A stretch of DNA of 64,000 nucleotides, from NCBI GenBank assembly GCA_907165065.1, contig OU015539.1:13794816-13858815 (forward strand), read 5' to 3'. Position 1 is the stretch's first letter; the number at the start of each line of letters is the position of its first letter. A model generated the notes under the pieces. The model was not told the origin of the DNA, did not search any database, and worked only from the letters and a program-made list of their open reading frames with translations. This document shows positions 1-13,251 of the stretch, in pieces. The stretch comes from Caprimulgus europaeus. Its lineage: Eukaryota > Chordata > Aves > Caprimulgiformes > Caprimulgidae. The translations under genes were made by a program, and so were the position numbers.

Positions 1-3000
1 ACCCAGACTGTCGTTGCAGGTTTTTCTTATGTGCTTCACCTACTCATGCAAAAGGACTGACTTTTTTGAAAAAGTAATGTCACTACTGGCAGCTGACTTT
101 ATAACACTGCAGCAGGGAGACATGTAAGCTGGAGAAATTCTGTGAAAGCATAAGATGGTGATGGAAACTCAGCTTACTGCGCTGATCTTGGGGGACTGAA
201 AGGGTGACTTATGTTGGTGGAATCATTCCCAGTGGGTAGATAGCAGCTGCACTTACATTAACTCCCTGTAAGTAAGTAAAACTATACAACTTTCTTTAGA
301 GAAGACGTGAATAATTGAGTCCTGGTAGGTAGTACCGGTAACACGAAGAAGTTGACAGCAACTTGGTTGCGTTTTTTAAGTTTAAGAGCATCCTCTCATC
401 AAACATTGTCACAGGAGCTGTGCAGCGTGTGACAGAAGGTTCCCCTGCAGCCTGTTAGGAAATGGGCTGGTCTGGGTGTGATGAGAGATGTGGTCAAAGT
501 TGTAATGATTTCTTCTAGCTCGTTCTTACACCTTAAATGTTAGTAGATTGCCAGAAGGGTACTAAAAGTCGAAAATCTCAGTCCCGAAGAATAACTGCCA
601 GTTCAGACTGCAATTTTATACATGAAGTTAGGACTTCTCCTCTGTATCACTTATTTTTATATACATAAAAATGATTATATATAAAAATATATATTATTTA
701 ATTCTAATTTCACCTGCCACTTTATCAGCTTGTCATTTAGGATTTCAGGTATTGTTTTTTTGGAAGAAAATACTTTTTAAATTCTTCTGTCAGCTCACGT
801 TTGTGTTGCTTTGGTTTTAGAAAGTTACAGGTGATTGCTTATATAAAAATATAACAGAATTCATAAGTTCTTCACATTTTCCACACATACAGACTACATT
901 ATTTGTAAGATGCTGCCACTTAGACTGTTTTTGAGTCAAACTCTCTTGTCCTCATGATATCAAGGCTAAGTACTTCACCGATTTGTGGAGATAATGTACA
1001 CATGAAGTTATTCCTCGCACGTTGTCAGTGACCTTTCACACACAAATGCCTTGGGAGTCTCATCCTCTGCTTGGATTAAGGTTCTTCCGTAGCTGCATTC
1101 CTGCATGCCCTGATAATTGTATATTCAGATTTTAGACCAAAAATTAATTAAATTTTCTGTTAGTTTTTATTTTGAAGTGATGCTTTTTTCATCACCTTAA
1201 AGTGCCATTGCATGTACTGGTGTTTGCATGCAAATTCTTGGTACCAGTACTTTGCACATCTAGATAAAGGTTGTAAATGGTACAACCCCAATGTTCAACA
1301 AGTTTCATGCAGATGCAGAAAATTGCTTTGCCAAAAATTTTTGAAAATAATTTGAATCAAAATAGTCTTTGTTTGGTGGGAATGTATTTTGTTTTGTTTG
1401 GGTTTTTGTTTGTTTGTTTTTTCTTCCCACAAGAGCAGTAAAGTTTTCTGTAAAATTATTATAAAAAACTAGGTAAGAAAGTGTATTCACGTTGTCTTGA
1501 AATGGATGTAGTGGTTTAAATGCAAATGTAGCTATAATATGAATTTATGCATGTGCTTGTAAATGAGTTGGCAAAGATTCAGGCATTCCCTGTGCAATGG
1601 TGTCATTTTTTTAGTGGCATCCTTCGTTGGATAGCCAGCCTGGTACAGTTTGCCTTGTGTCTGATCGACATCTCATGGTACACTTTGAAGGCACCTGATA
1701 TTTAGCATATATGTTTTTACTGGGAAAACTTGTACATTGGCAGCACAGACAAGTTTGATAGAGACAGCTGAGAAAAAATTTCCATAAATGATAGGAAAAC
1801 TTTTATTCCCTGTACCCTCAAAAGTAGCAATAATTTTAGGGGAAAATGGTATAAAACTTCTCAACAATGTGACTTTAGTTATCCAAAATGTTTGGATGTT
1901 CGATGAAGAAAATTGAAGGTTTTTTCATTTCAATCCTATAAAATAAAGTGGTTCCAGCATTTTTGGAGTAGGTGAGAAGGATGGAGACTGGCTATGTTAT
2001 ACATCATACATAAAATCAGCCTGATCTCATAGAACTTTATAATACCCTGTGTTCACAGTTCGGGGGCGAAATAAAAGGTATTGTAGATAGTGATTATCTG
2101 ATTCATCTTTATGCTTATGAACACCCAGGAGAATGCCATAGCAATAGTAAATATCTGATGCCATCGAGGACCATGGTGGTATTAGCAAAGGAACCGCTGT
2201 TATTGGCGTTTGGAAGTGGGTAACTGAGGCACTGCTCCCCTGAACCCCAGAGGGGACTTCTTTGTCAGCTCTCCGCTTTGTGGCTTGTCAGTGCAAAGAA
2301 ATCTCTTTGTGTTGGGTTTGCAGCTCTTCTGAGGCTCTCAGTAAAACTCCTGCATGTTGCTATGTAAAATCCTGTATCCCTGGGTGGCATTTAGACTTTC
2401 AGTATTCAGGACATTGTTTTTCCCTACCCAGAGGAATAAATGTTCATCAGTTGTAGATTGATGTGTACCTCTGCGGGGAAATCCAGCACTGTAATGTAAA
2501 TTCAACTCTAGGAGTTTTGTGATGGGCAGCAGGGTAAAAATATCCCCTCGTTTGGGATGGAAACGTGCCTCCCTATCGCCAGGCAAGGGTTTTTTTAGGG
2601 AGCTCGTCTGTTGTGCCAAGCCAATCTGCAGTGCTGGCATTTCAGCGTTGTTTATAGCTTTATTGTGTGAGTCCGTAGGGTGAGACGTAAGAGCAGTTTA
2701 CTGAGGCTCTAAGAAAACCAGTTCTGAGTAACTGAGGCAGTTGTTGACTTTTTGACAGACAGCTGTGCTGTAGCTAAACTATGACTTCTAAGTAGTTCTT
2801 AGTGCCTTGAGTCTTCTTTTCATCTTCTTAGTGGTTATATCATATGCTCTTAATGGTTATATTATTTAAATGCCTTATTTGTTGAGTGGAATTGGTCTAT
2901 ATCTGTCTTAGATGTCTTAAAGAAGTGGGTATCTGAGTAAAATTGCTTGTAAAGTTTTCTTTGCAGAAATAAAAATACAAAACTTAACAATATAAAATGT

Positions 3001-6000
3001 CAGAACTGGCAGTGCTACTTAAAACCCCTGCAGGACAGGGGTGGCTTTCTGTGGTGTGGTTTTTTTGGTGGGGTTTTTTGTGTTGTTTTTTTTTCTCCGA
3101 AAGAATAAAGGAAAAGTGTAATTTATGCCCAGATAATCAGTGGTGTTTTACCACTGAAATGTACACCACTTGGAGGAATAGTCACTGGAGCCTTTCACAC
3201 CTGCACGGGGTATGGAATTCCAAACAATTAAAACAATTAATATTTCCTCTTGAAAGGAAGTCTTTTGTGCTTTAGCAAAAAGCATATTGCAGGAATGAAA
3301 ACAAATGTGGTAAAGCAGAATGTGTGATGAATGGAAAATGTACTGTTTCTGACACATCTTTTCATCCCTGAAATTAAATGTGGAATAACTTTGTGAGCAA
3401 GTGTCACCTGCAAGGCCAAATTTATTGTATTCCTTGTGAAAGGCTTTTGCTTTTCAAGAATCGTAACGGGGAGTTGTGTGGCTTTGTTTGCTTCTTAAAG
3501 ACAAAAGAGACATAAAAAGGTAGTGTCATTTGGTCTTTTGGTTGAAAAGAGAAAACAAGATGTATGGGGTTAAAAGTAATCTTAAAAATGAACAACTTGC
3601 CTGTATTCCTACTTATCTTCTAGCTGAAAGGAACTGTAGAAGAGGGTGCACCACACAAGTTTTTGTAGTAAATGTTGGTTCACTTTGTCGTGTCTTTGCT
3701 GCTTATGTGTTCATTCTCTATTACTTCAAAGGGGAGAAAAAAGACCACAGTGTATCAGTCACTTCATTTTTACACTTGCATATTCCATGGATGTCTAGAC
3801 TTTTGTTGTTACATTTAAAAAAAAAAATTATATGTACCTTGAGAAGGTGAATACCTGAAAAGAAGGCTCTTAGCTGACAGCTCCAAATGTCATTCCTCAG
3901 TGTTCATGGAAGTATATTAAAATCATTTCTTTAGAAGAGAAAAGGAGATGACTTGTTTGACAAAAAGAAAAAAAAAAAAGCATTTGACTTTCATTTGTTT
4001 GTGGTTTCATGTTCATCTTTGTAGAGAAAGGGTGAAAAAGCATTTAAGAAGACAAAAGATGAAATCCTTCTTTGCAGCCCTGGTGCAAAGCAGGAAGAGC
4101 TGCCTGTGCTCTGCAGGCTCTCCATCCCTCTCCCAGTTCCCTATTTTTGGAAGCCTCTGTAGAAGGTCAGTGAGAAACATAACCCCCAGCTCCTAAGGCA
4201 AAAGCAGCCTGGGTTATCACTCACGAGAAACTGAAGAGGGATTACTAGTAGAGAGCAAATAGTTATTCCTGTTAGTATTTCCTAGATGAGCGCAAGCAGC
4301 TTAAATTTCAGTTCAAAATTAGTTGATGAATTTTAAAAAATGTTTAACTCTATTCCACCCCCCCCTCCTGGGTCAGTCATTCGTTGTTTATATCTAATGT
4401 CTGAAATCTAATCACTGTTGCTGAGAACATATTTCAGGAAACTATCTAGACAAAGGTTTTTTAATGGAAATTTTAAGAGAACAGTTATTTGTCAATTTGG
4501 TAAGAATAATCATATCTTTTGTTCTGTTTTAATGTGCAATTAGGAAGCAATGAATACCCATATTGATACTTTATGTGTTTTATTAGAAATAGCCATTGAA
4601 AGAAAAACATACAGCAAATCTCTAGAGAGTTGTTTGGAAAATCCTTGCTTCCCTGATGGTTTTCTCGTATTGAGGCTGCTTGGTTCTGGTCTCTGGTCAG
4701 ACTGGGATGCACTGGACAAGAGGTTGCTTCCTGTATCTGTGATCTGTGCTGGCTTTTGACTCTAACAAAAAAAAGGAGGATTGGGATAGAGGGGAGTGTT
4801 AGAGTGAGGTACGTGGAGGATTTGACTTGGGATTTTGATCCCAGTGTGCCTGTGCACATGCTACTCTTTTGCTCCAGCTCCCCAGTGAGTGTCTCTTCAC
4901 GAATGCAGTAGCGCTGGGTTTTTCCCGTTGTCCCCAGCACATCCCTGGTCAGGAGCTCTGGCTTTGTCCCTCTCGTGCCAATCGGTGGCTGTGACTCTTA
5001 AGAAATCTCAGTATGTGCCTTCTCCAAGAAAAACTGGATTTGTGTTGTCTTTTAAAAGATCTTTTTAATATTAACTGAAATAATCAAATCTTAAAGTGTG
5101 TTTAGAAGTTGCATTTTAAAACTCCAGACCTTCAGATGGGGAGAAAGCACCAGTTTCATCATTTGATGAATACCAAAAGCTGATTTATGGCTTCTTTCGA
5201 CACTCAGTCATGCAGTGGAGGCAAAGGAGCAGCTGGTAATGCAACCAGTAAAAGTTAAAATTAAGAGGAGGAAATGCTATGTAACAGAAGCACAGGGATA
5301 TTCTTAGCTCCTGCACTCTGCTAGAGAAGATCCAGGGAATGGGAGAAGCTCTTTAAGAGGCCAGGGAAATGTCCTTTGGGCTCCTGTAGCCATCTCCCAC
5401 CCACCACCTTTCAGGACTGGTGTTTCCCAGCCAGAGCCAGTCTGGACCAGGCTGTGCCATGACAGAGACGAGGGGTGGTAGATGCAGAGGGGTGCTGGGC
5501 TGTACCACAGCTGAGTCCTGCACTTGCAGTGTGTTTTTGCTGAAAGGGATTTCTACAGTGTAATTGAATGTGCTGGGTAAGAGAGAAAATATAATGAGTT
5601 GGAGGCAGCTTGGAGAATTAAAACTGGACTTTTTTTCTGCATGTTACATTATCAGACTGGGCCAAAGCAGGGTGACCATCCATTTGAAGACAGGTAGCAA
5701 AGTACAGGCCTGCTGGACAGGTGTTGCTGATTGCACCTGGATTGCAGTGCTCAGAGGATGTCATGTCAGTAGTGCATGGGAAATGGGAACTCCTGTTCCT
5801 GTCCTGTACAGCCTGCTGTCATGGAAACATGGGGCAGTCCCTCTCCTAACCTTCAGGGCTTGCTCTTAAAGCCTTCAGTCTTGCTCATATATCTCTCGGT
5901 GAGAAACTGCTCCCGACACTGATTGCTCTGACAGTGCAACCTCCTCCTCTTCCTCCTCCTGTTTGACCACCTGCTTCCTAAGATGAGCCCCCAACCCACC

Positions 6001-7007
6001 AGAGCTCAGTAGGCTGGCAAGAAGTGTGAGGTGCTGTAATGTGTTCAGATTCAAATTTCTGCAAGGAGTGAAAAGGCAAGAAAAATTAACATTAGTAATA
6101 TTTAACTTAAAAAAAATAAATCAAACCAACCAACCAAAAAAAAAAAAACCCAAACCCTCAACACCCACCCTGACTTTCTTAAAACAGAAAGCAGCTCTTC
6201 GCATAGGAAACCACAGAAGGAGCATTTAAAATGCCAAAGGAAGAAGAATTCACGTCCTGGAAGAGGTACCTGTGATACCAAATGAGGCCAGGTCTGGTTC
6301 ACAATGGTTTTTGTGACCCTTCTGCACATATTCCAGATGACATTGCTCTTTGTTAAATGCTGAGAGAGTTGAACCATAGCCGGTACACTGAAGGAGATAC
6401 TGCTGACGCTTGCGTAGCGGCACGAGTACTTCCGCGCGTCTGCCAAGGACTCCTCTTGTGATACAGCATAAGATAGCATTCCCTGTTTTCAGAAGTGCAT
6501 CATGTTGATGCTTATAGTTACTGCAGGACCAACTGAGGCAATCAACTGCTTCTCAATCACTTGCAGCTTTTAATGAGCTATGAAATTGTAAAAATGAACC
6601 CTTGCAATTAGTCTCATGCATTTAACATTGTGTTTTACAGTATCAAAAGGTCGCTCTCACTTGCATTTTTTCCTAAGTTTAGCCAGTTCCTTGTATACAG
6701 CAGCCTCCAAATTCTTTTCTGCTGGCAATGCTTTTCAATTTAATTCATTGAAAGATTTTGTACTTTTGTCTCAAGATGGTGAATGAAAATATTAAAGATA
6801 TGTCCTATAGCTATTCTTGACAATTTCTGCCAGTAGTTTTTCTCCAGCCTGATACTTCTCAAAAATACTCATTTCCATTTTGTCTTGGCTCGACTTCTCA
6901 GGCAATTTAGTTTCTCTGCTAATCTTGAATCTTCTTTTGAGTAATGTTTCTCCTGTATCACAGTGTCAAATGGTTTATTAATGTCCAAACTTCAGAGATC
7001 ATAAGAG
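1..7007. other. No supported gene; AT-rich non-coding DNA
   Basis: I see no exon, RNA gene or named repeat. Notable items are an AT-rich block (655-710, mainly TATATAAAA words), T and A homopolymers (6134-6148 is A-rich), and many scattered AATAAA motifs. Frames of up to 151 codons (4485-4940, minus) show no family features or splice context. It could be intronic or 3' flanking sequence of a gene to the left. Confidence 0.6.
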
Positions 7008-7241
7008 TCATAGAATCATACAGTGTGAGTTAGAAGGGACCCACAAGGATCATCGAGTCCAGCTCTTGCCCTAGCATAGGACGGTCACAAGATTCAGACG
7101 ATGTGTCTGAGGGCCTTGTCCAAAAGCTTCTTGATATTGTCAGGCTTGGTGCCATGACCACCTCCCTGGGGAGCCTGTGCCAGTGCCCCACCACCTTCTG
7201 AGTGAAGAACCTTTTCCTCATGGCCAACCTTAAGCTTCCTT
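7008..7241 (-). mobile_element. CR1 LINE 3' fragment
   Basis: The + strand begins with TCATAGAATCAT, the reverse complement of the CR1 3' terminal repeat, and continues with the CR1 3' untranslated region (grouping words such as CGAGTCCAGCTC and CACCTCCCTGGGGAGCC). It is 5'-truncated and inserted in antisense to the window. Confidence 0.9.
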
Positions 7242-10200
7242 TGATAAAAGTTTTGTAGAAGAAAAGTGTCATTTAATTGGGTACACACAATACTTGGTAA
7301 ATTGGTCTGTTTTATACATTTGCTTTTCACTTTGTCTCATCAAGCTTCTCCCTCCTTTCCTTCAGGATTTCTTCAAAAGCATTAAGTACTTAAATCTGAT
7401 TCTTTGGAGTAATTTCTCTGAGCTGTGTTTTTAAATATTGGCACTGTGTTCTTGCACTATATTTTTTTTAATCATCTGGAAGCATCTGTGACCTGGAAAA
7501 CCTGTCATAAATACTTAATGTAGCAGCTTCTGCCTTTCTTTCACTTCTGTGTTTGCCAGGTTGGATATATTGAATTTCTTGAGTTTTGCTTCCATCTTAG
7601 TTGTGATCATCTCATATCCTCATTGCCATTATTTATATTGCCCTGTTCCATCTTGAAAACCGAGGTCAAGTTCTCATTTAAAGCTGTATCTGGATCACCC
7701 TCGATCTATGTCCTATCTGTACTGTATAACACCCTTTTTTATTTGTTTTGCTCCCTTGCTGTTCTCTTGAACACAACAAGTTCTTGCTGTTTGTTCTGAG
7801 ATACAACTCTTCAAATTCACAAAATGGCATTTGTTCAAATGGTATTCAAAAATAGAATAACCTTTCTTATTGACAGTGTGTTATTTTTCATGTACTTTAA
7901 GCTTTTTTCTAAATTTGTTGTGCACTTTTTAAAATCAGGTATGCATTTGTGCCATCTTAGAAAGTGGAGTATGTTTTATTCATTTTAAAAAAGAGCTAAA
8001 AAGGAGAAGCAACAGCTCCCAAACTGCAGACTGAAAATTAGTTTGTCCTTAGCAAGTGAGATGGTTTTGGCAGCAATCGCACTAAACAGGGATTTTCCAG
8101 TGTTGGCTGCTAACATGAGATGCCTTGTTTGGGATCACATTGCTTGTAGATTACAGAATTGGCCACAGAATAGACACACTACTCAAATGACAGATTTGTC
8201 CAACCTGTGCTGTGTTACAGGAAACGGGGCCATGTTTTGTAAACCAGAGCTAATATTTTCCATCTGTAACCAAGTACAAGACTGATGAAGGACATAAAGA
8301 ATATTCTGCAATGGAGAAGGACTGAAAGAAGAAATTCCTAGTCTTAAACAAAAATGAAATGCATTTTTAAAAATTTCTCCTATTGTAATTTGTGGTGTTC
8401 TGAATATTAATATTATTCTTTTCTAGAAAAGTGTACCTTAAACAGCCCAAAGCAGCTATGAGCAGACAGATTCTCCAGAGGGACGTTTGTAGTTCTTCTG
8501 CACTTTAAGACAAAGCATTTCTGTTTAGTAGTTGACTTTGTAACATTCCCATGAAAATGCATTGCATGTGTTATTGGGCAAAATGTCAAAGGTGGGTCAC
8601 TTATGATGTGCTTTGTGCCTCCCTTCTTTCTCCAGGACTGAACAGGTTCTGCCAAACCTTATTTCTTTTCTAGTATACCCAAAATTGTACGTTACAAAAA
8701 AAACCCCAACCAAGACTCCTACTTCTGCTTTACCCCAGCAATCCCCACTGAACGTGACAAATCTAGAAATGAATGCTAGATATTGGCCACGGAGAGCTCC
8801 CTATTTCTCTACATGAAGAATGAGCAATGGTTAATATTTTATGTGTGTCCACTTCCACAAATGCTGTAGTACTGGGGGATAGTCAGCTCTTGGTAATTGT
8901 TAATAGATATTTAGCTTATCAAAGCACTAAAAGGTCCCACTGAAGTACCGCTTCCCATTGGGGAATGGGGGGAGATGGGCTCTCCTAAACCACTGAAGAG
9001 AGACCCACGTGGGAGCTGCTCCTCTTGGATAGTCAGTGTACAGAAATAAGAATATTTCTCCAAGGTTGTGGTGCCTGCAGCAGTCATGAGGCTGTGTTTT
9101 AACCACAGTGTGAAAAACGCTGCATGTATGAAGTCAGTAGTCCCCTGCCCACTTGTATTTGATGACAATACTGCTCAAAGCCCTGTACGTGGCTATTTTT
9201 TGTTTGTTTGTTTCATAAAGATTGTCACTCCTGTGAACCATTGCACATACTTCCACCCTTATTTCCATCTGCACAGACTAGCACCTGGCTAATCTAGGAC
9301 TGTGACAGAGGTGTACAAATATTTTGAAGTGCTCCTAGAAAGTAAATTTTATGTATAAATATTAGCAAATCTCTGTTGGGAAATTCAACTCAGTTGTGTT
9401 TCAAGAAATAAAGTTGCAGAGATGACTTTCTTTTAGCAGACAGTGGACCCGGCTGTAAAATTTCAGTTAGTAATCTTATATTTCTGATATATAGAGAGAC
9501 AATTTACTTAACTTCTCAGTGTTTGTAAAACAAACAGATACTTTAAAGGTTAGTGCCGAACAAAATGGTTTTCTCATACTGAGTAACAAACTTTTCTAGG
9601 GGGAAATGGCTTGTAGTGATGTTGCAGCCCCAACCTCAGGACACTATATGAGAGAAATATTGGTACCCTCTCAAATGATAACAGTATTAGGGACTGTTCC
9701 TTCACAGAAGCTCTCATCTTACTTAGGTGGTCAGTGTCTATGAAAATAGTGATGGAAAAAATTGGAGACTGTGATTAGGATTTGGTTCATCTGGGGCAAT
9801 GGGCACTGCTTGAGATGGCTGCTGTTCCGAACTGGGAGTCCGTGTTAGCCTTATTGTAAACTGAGACTCTGAGCAATGGTCTGGGGCACACTGTGGTATT
9901 TGTAACTCCCATTTGAGTGAGGGAATGCTGACAATTCCAGTTAGTCTTAAAGAGAGGGTTTGAGGTATCTACCTATAAGGGGTGGAGGGGGTTGCTTTTT
10001 TTTGCATTTTCGTCTGGTAAGAGTGAGAAAAGATTTTCCAAGGTAAGTCTTGAATTTGCTTTAGATTGGGGTTTAAGATAAGTCATATTTTGGCTCTCTT
10101 TGGGCCAAAAAGTAGGTGTACTTGTGTATTTGTTAATGTTAGTTCTTCTAGAGTGAACACTGGTATTATTTTAATGTCATACGTTCTTCACCTTATGAAA

Positions 10201-10652
10201 CAATAATTAGTGATGCTTGATACTGCTTTTGCTAGGGTTAAGTCTGGAGTTTAAGCTTTGCTTAGGTCTAATTTGAGAAACAGAAAAGCCTCATTATTAA
10301 CAGTTCATGTTAATCACAGGGAGATGGGACAGGAGAGCAAGGTACCACTTCCCACATCTTCAGCTGGGAGGAGTTGAAAGAGCAGCACTTCGGTGGTTGC
10401 AGTGTGGAGATGAAATTGGGTTTGGAACTGGAGAGCTTGTTTGACCTAGAAAACAGAGACACACAATAAAGCAAATCCTCCCCGAGTGAGAGCTGGTGTT
10501 GGGATCGCTGAGTGCCGCCTTTCTCTTCCAAAGCAGGTCATGGACAATTGGCTGTCTCTGCTCACTGGGTCAGGGCTTAGGGTGGCTTTGTTTCTGGCTG
10601 GTTCCGATGAAAGCTGGTACTGTCTGCTGCTTTGTGCCAGTTTTGGCCAGGC
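7242..10652. other. No supported gene
   Basis: Mixed-composition DNA with no recognisable exon or repeat beyond short homopolymers. Open frames are under 90 codons and not protein-like. Confidence 0.6.
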
Positions 10653-10787
10653 AGTTTAAGGGCAGGCGTGAGCTGTCCCACGCACAGGCTGCCCCGCTTG
10701 GCTGGTAGGCTGCTCTTAGCAGTTTAAGGGCAGGCGTGAGCTGTCCACGCACAGGCTGCCCCGCTTGTCTGGTAGGCTGCTCTTAGC
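10653..10787. repeat. 68-bp tandem duplication
   Basis: A 68-bp unit starting AGTTTAAGGGCAGGCGTGAG at 10653 is followed at once by a 67-bp copy from 10721. The copies differ by one missing C and one substitution, so the duplication is recent. Both end in GGCTGCTCTTAGC. Overlapping open frames here are by-products. Confidence 0.95.
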
Positions 10788-13124
10788 AGTAGTAACAAAG
10801 CTGGGAAATAGGGTTGTTTCAGAAAAACAGGCGTAGCTGAGCCTACATAACTAGGGGATCTCTCGATGGTTGCAGCTGCAAGAGAAAGGCCAGCTTTAGC
10901 AGACACACACATTTCCATTCAGCATTTGCCAGAAATACCCATGATCATTGTGACTAGATCTGCAGATTGTGGCTTTGTTTGAGTAGCACTGGAGCTAGGT
11001 TTGTCAGCACGGGGTTCAGACACACGTTTCTTGTGGGAACATAGTCCTGCATAGGAGGTAGGATGAGAGCTGGCACTTGGAGGAACCTGCTCCTCTTTGG
11101 AGTGGTGTTAAGGTTTAGTTCTCCTAAACTGAACTAAACACTTCTGTAGTATTAAGGCAGTGGTTAGTGCTGAGAATGGAGACTCCAGCTGAGGAAAGCT
11201 GCGGCTGTTGGTTCTGCTCTTGGATCTTTGTACTGTAGTCAAAGCTGGATGGGGAAAAGGAGAATGCTTTCTCATGTCCGGTGTTGGTCAGGGATCTTGC
11301 CTTGCAGCTCCCAGTACCAGGACCCCAGCTGGTCCCTGGAACTGGTTTGCTAGATTTGATTTAAGAATGAGTTACCAAAGGCTGGATCTAGTGACAGCTG
11401 AGGGTGGAAGTTACCAGTGGGACTGCAGACTTGCTTCCGCCCTTTGCCCTGCCTTTCAGGTTTAGGCTGAGGCTGGGTCTCGGTGTGCGGTTTTCTAGTG
11501 ACTCATCCTGGGGCAGGGCTTGCAGGCCGGATTAACACCTGATGAAGTAAAGGTGTGGGACCAAAATGAATTAAACACCTTATTTGTTCAGTTCTTCCCA
11601 TTTTTTCCCATTTTGGGAAGTATACTTTTCAGCCTGTGTTCAACTTGCTCAGAAGCTCCTTTTGTGGCTGATACGTGAATCTCGGAGCACAGGTCTGACC
11701 CTTTACATTTCTTTTCAATAGTAAATTGTTATTTATAGCAGTGAGTTTGACAGAGACTGTGGAATTATTGGCTGTACATTTTATAAAGCAAGCCAAACGA
11801 TGAACAAAAATAATTCGGATTCAAATTCCTTTAAGTTCAAGCTCTTCATAAGCTTTGCTGCTATTTATTCATGTGATCCATAAAAATCCACATTAAAGCC
11901 TTCCAGTTTTGTTCAGTTCTTCTGTTATCTTGCAGAATTTGGACCTTTAGCCTAATTGAACCCTTGAAAAATAAGAATTTGGTGTAGCCGGAAATTTGAT
12001 AGTAGACATGGAAGAAGATGGTGCATGAACTGTTAAACTGCTGCAATGTGAGGACGTGGATAGGAGGAACATATGGAGCGAAGGGGGACGGTGGCACCAC
12101 TGTTTGGGAAAAGCTGTTGTGTTGTTGCAGAGCGTTTCTCTGGGATGGGGAATGACCTGGGACGCCCTGGAGACAGACCTGGGCACCAAGTCAGAGTCAC
12201 GCACTAACACGTGGCGAGGGGCTGACTTGCACTTGGCCCTGGCCGTTTGCTTTTCCATTTGCGCAGCGAGTAGGTCAGTCACTACACGAGCAGTTTAAGA
12301 GTCTGCCATCTTCCTGTGGCTCAGCAGTGATCTCCTGGGGCTTGGAAAGGCATGGAGAGGGCAGTAAGAAAAGCCGTAGCCAGATGGGGTTGTAAGCTGC
12401 TCAGAAAGCACGAGGGAAGAATGGAGAACAGTTGTAATAGTTGTGAATATTATCTGTATCAGACTGTATGTGTCGTGATGTTGTGGAAAACCTGGGCAGT
12501 GCTGTGCAGTGACATGGGAGCAGATGAAAAGTGGAAGTGATCGTGCTAAACACTTGTGTGATTTTACCCTTCTGAATGTTTGTTTATGTGGGCCAGCTTG
12601 TGTGTTATCCCTGATCACCTGCTTGCTGCTGAGTATTTTCCTTTTCCTCCTTGGACGTTAATGGAATGGAGCAGAAATGTAATAAGGGACTGGATTTCTT
12701 TTCCACCTCTGTTCTGCTAATATCCCGTTAGGAAGATGATTTAAATGTCCTGGCAAGCAGATCTGAAGCGTGTCCCTGAGCTTTTGGGAGACGTAGCGAG
12801 GATCCCTGTGTCATGTCCCCAGCACTCCCAGGGGTCCTGTCAGACTAGAAATGGGGGTTTTGGTGTTGCTAAAAGGTGAGAAAAATCAGTATTTAGTTCC
12901 TTTGCTCATAAACACCCAACTTGCTCAGCCCTCTACGTTTTGGAGGGTTATGCCCAGGTCCTTGGTGAGCCTGGGCATGCCCAGTCTGTCCCTGTCCCCC
13001 AGCATACTTGCTGTGCGGTTCGACAGCCCGGGGACGCATGTGTTTGAACCAGAAGGTCCTGGGGGTTGTTCCCCCCCTCTCAGACTCCCCATGGTGTGTG
13101 TCATCCACGCTTTCCTCACCACAG

Positions 13125-13251
13125 GGGACGCTTCTGGAGGCTGATATTTCATATCGCCACGTTGCCACCACCCGCCATGACAAGGAGAAAATTTCAGCCA
13201 CTCGCCTCTTTGGGTTGCAACCCTTTCTGAATACCGCAGCTAACGGCCCGG
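13125..13251 (+). other. Candidate plus-strand internal exon
   Basis: A 127-nt segment between CTTTCCTCACCACAG and CCCGG/GTGAGT is open in one frame (42 codons plus one base). It is the best exon-sized candidate in the first 15 kb. The frame is also open upstream of the acceptor and an overlapping minus-strand frame exists, so openness alone says little. No family is recognised. Confidence 0.2.
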
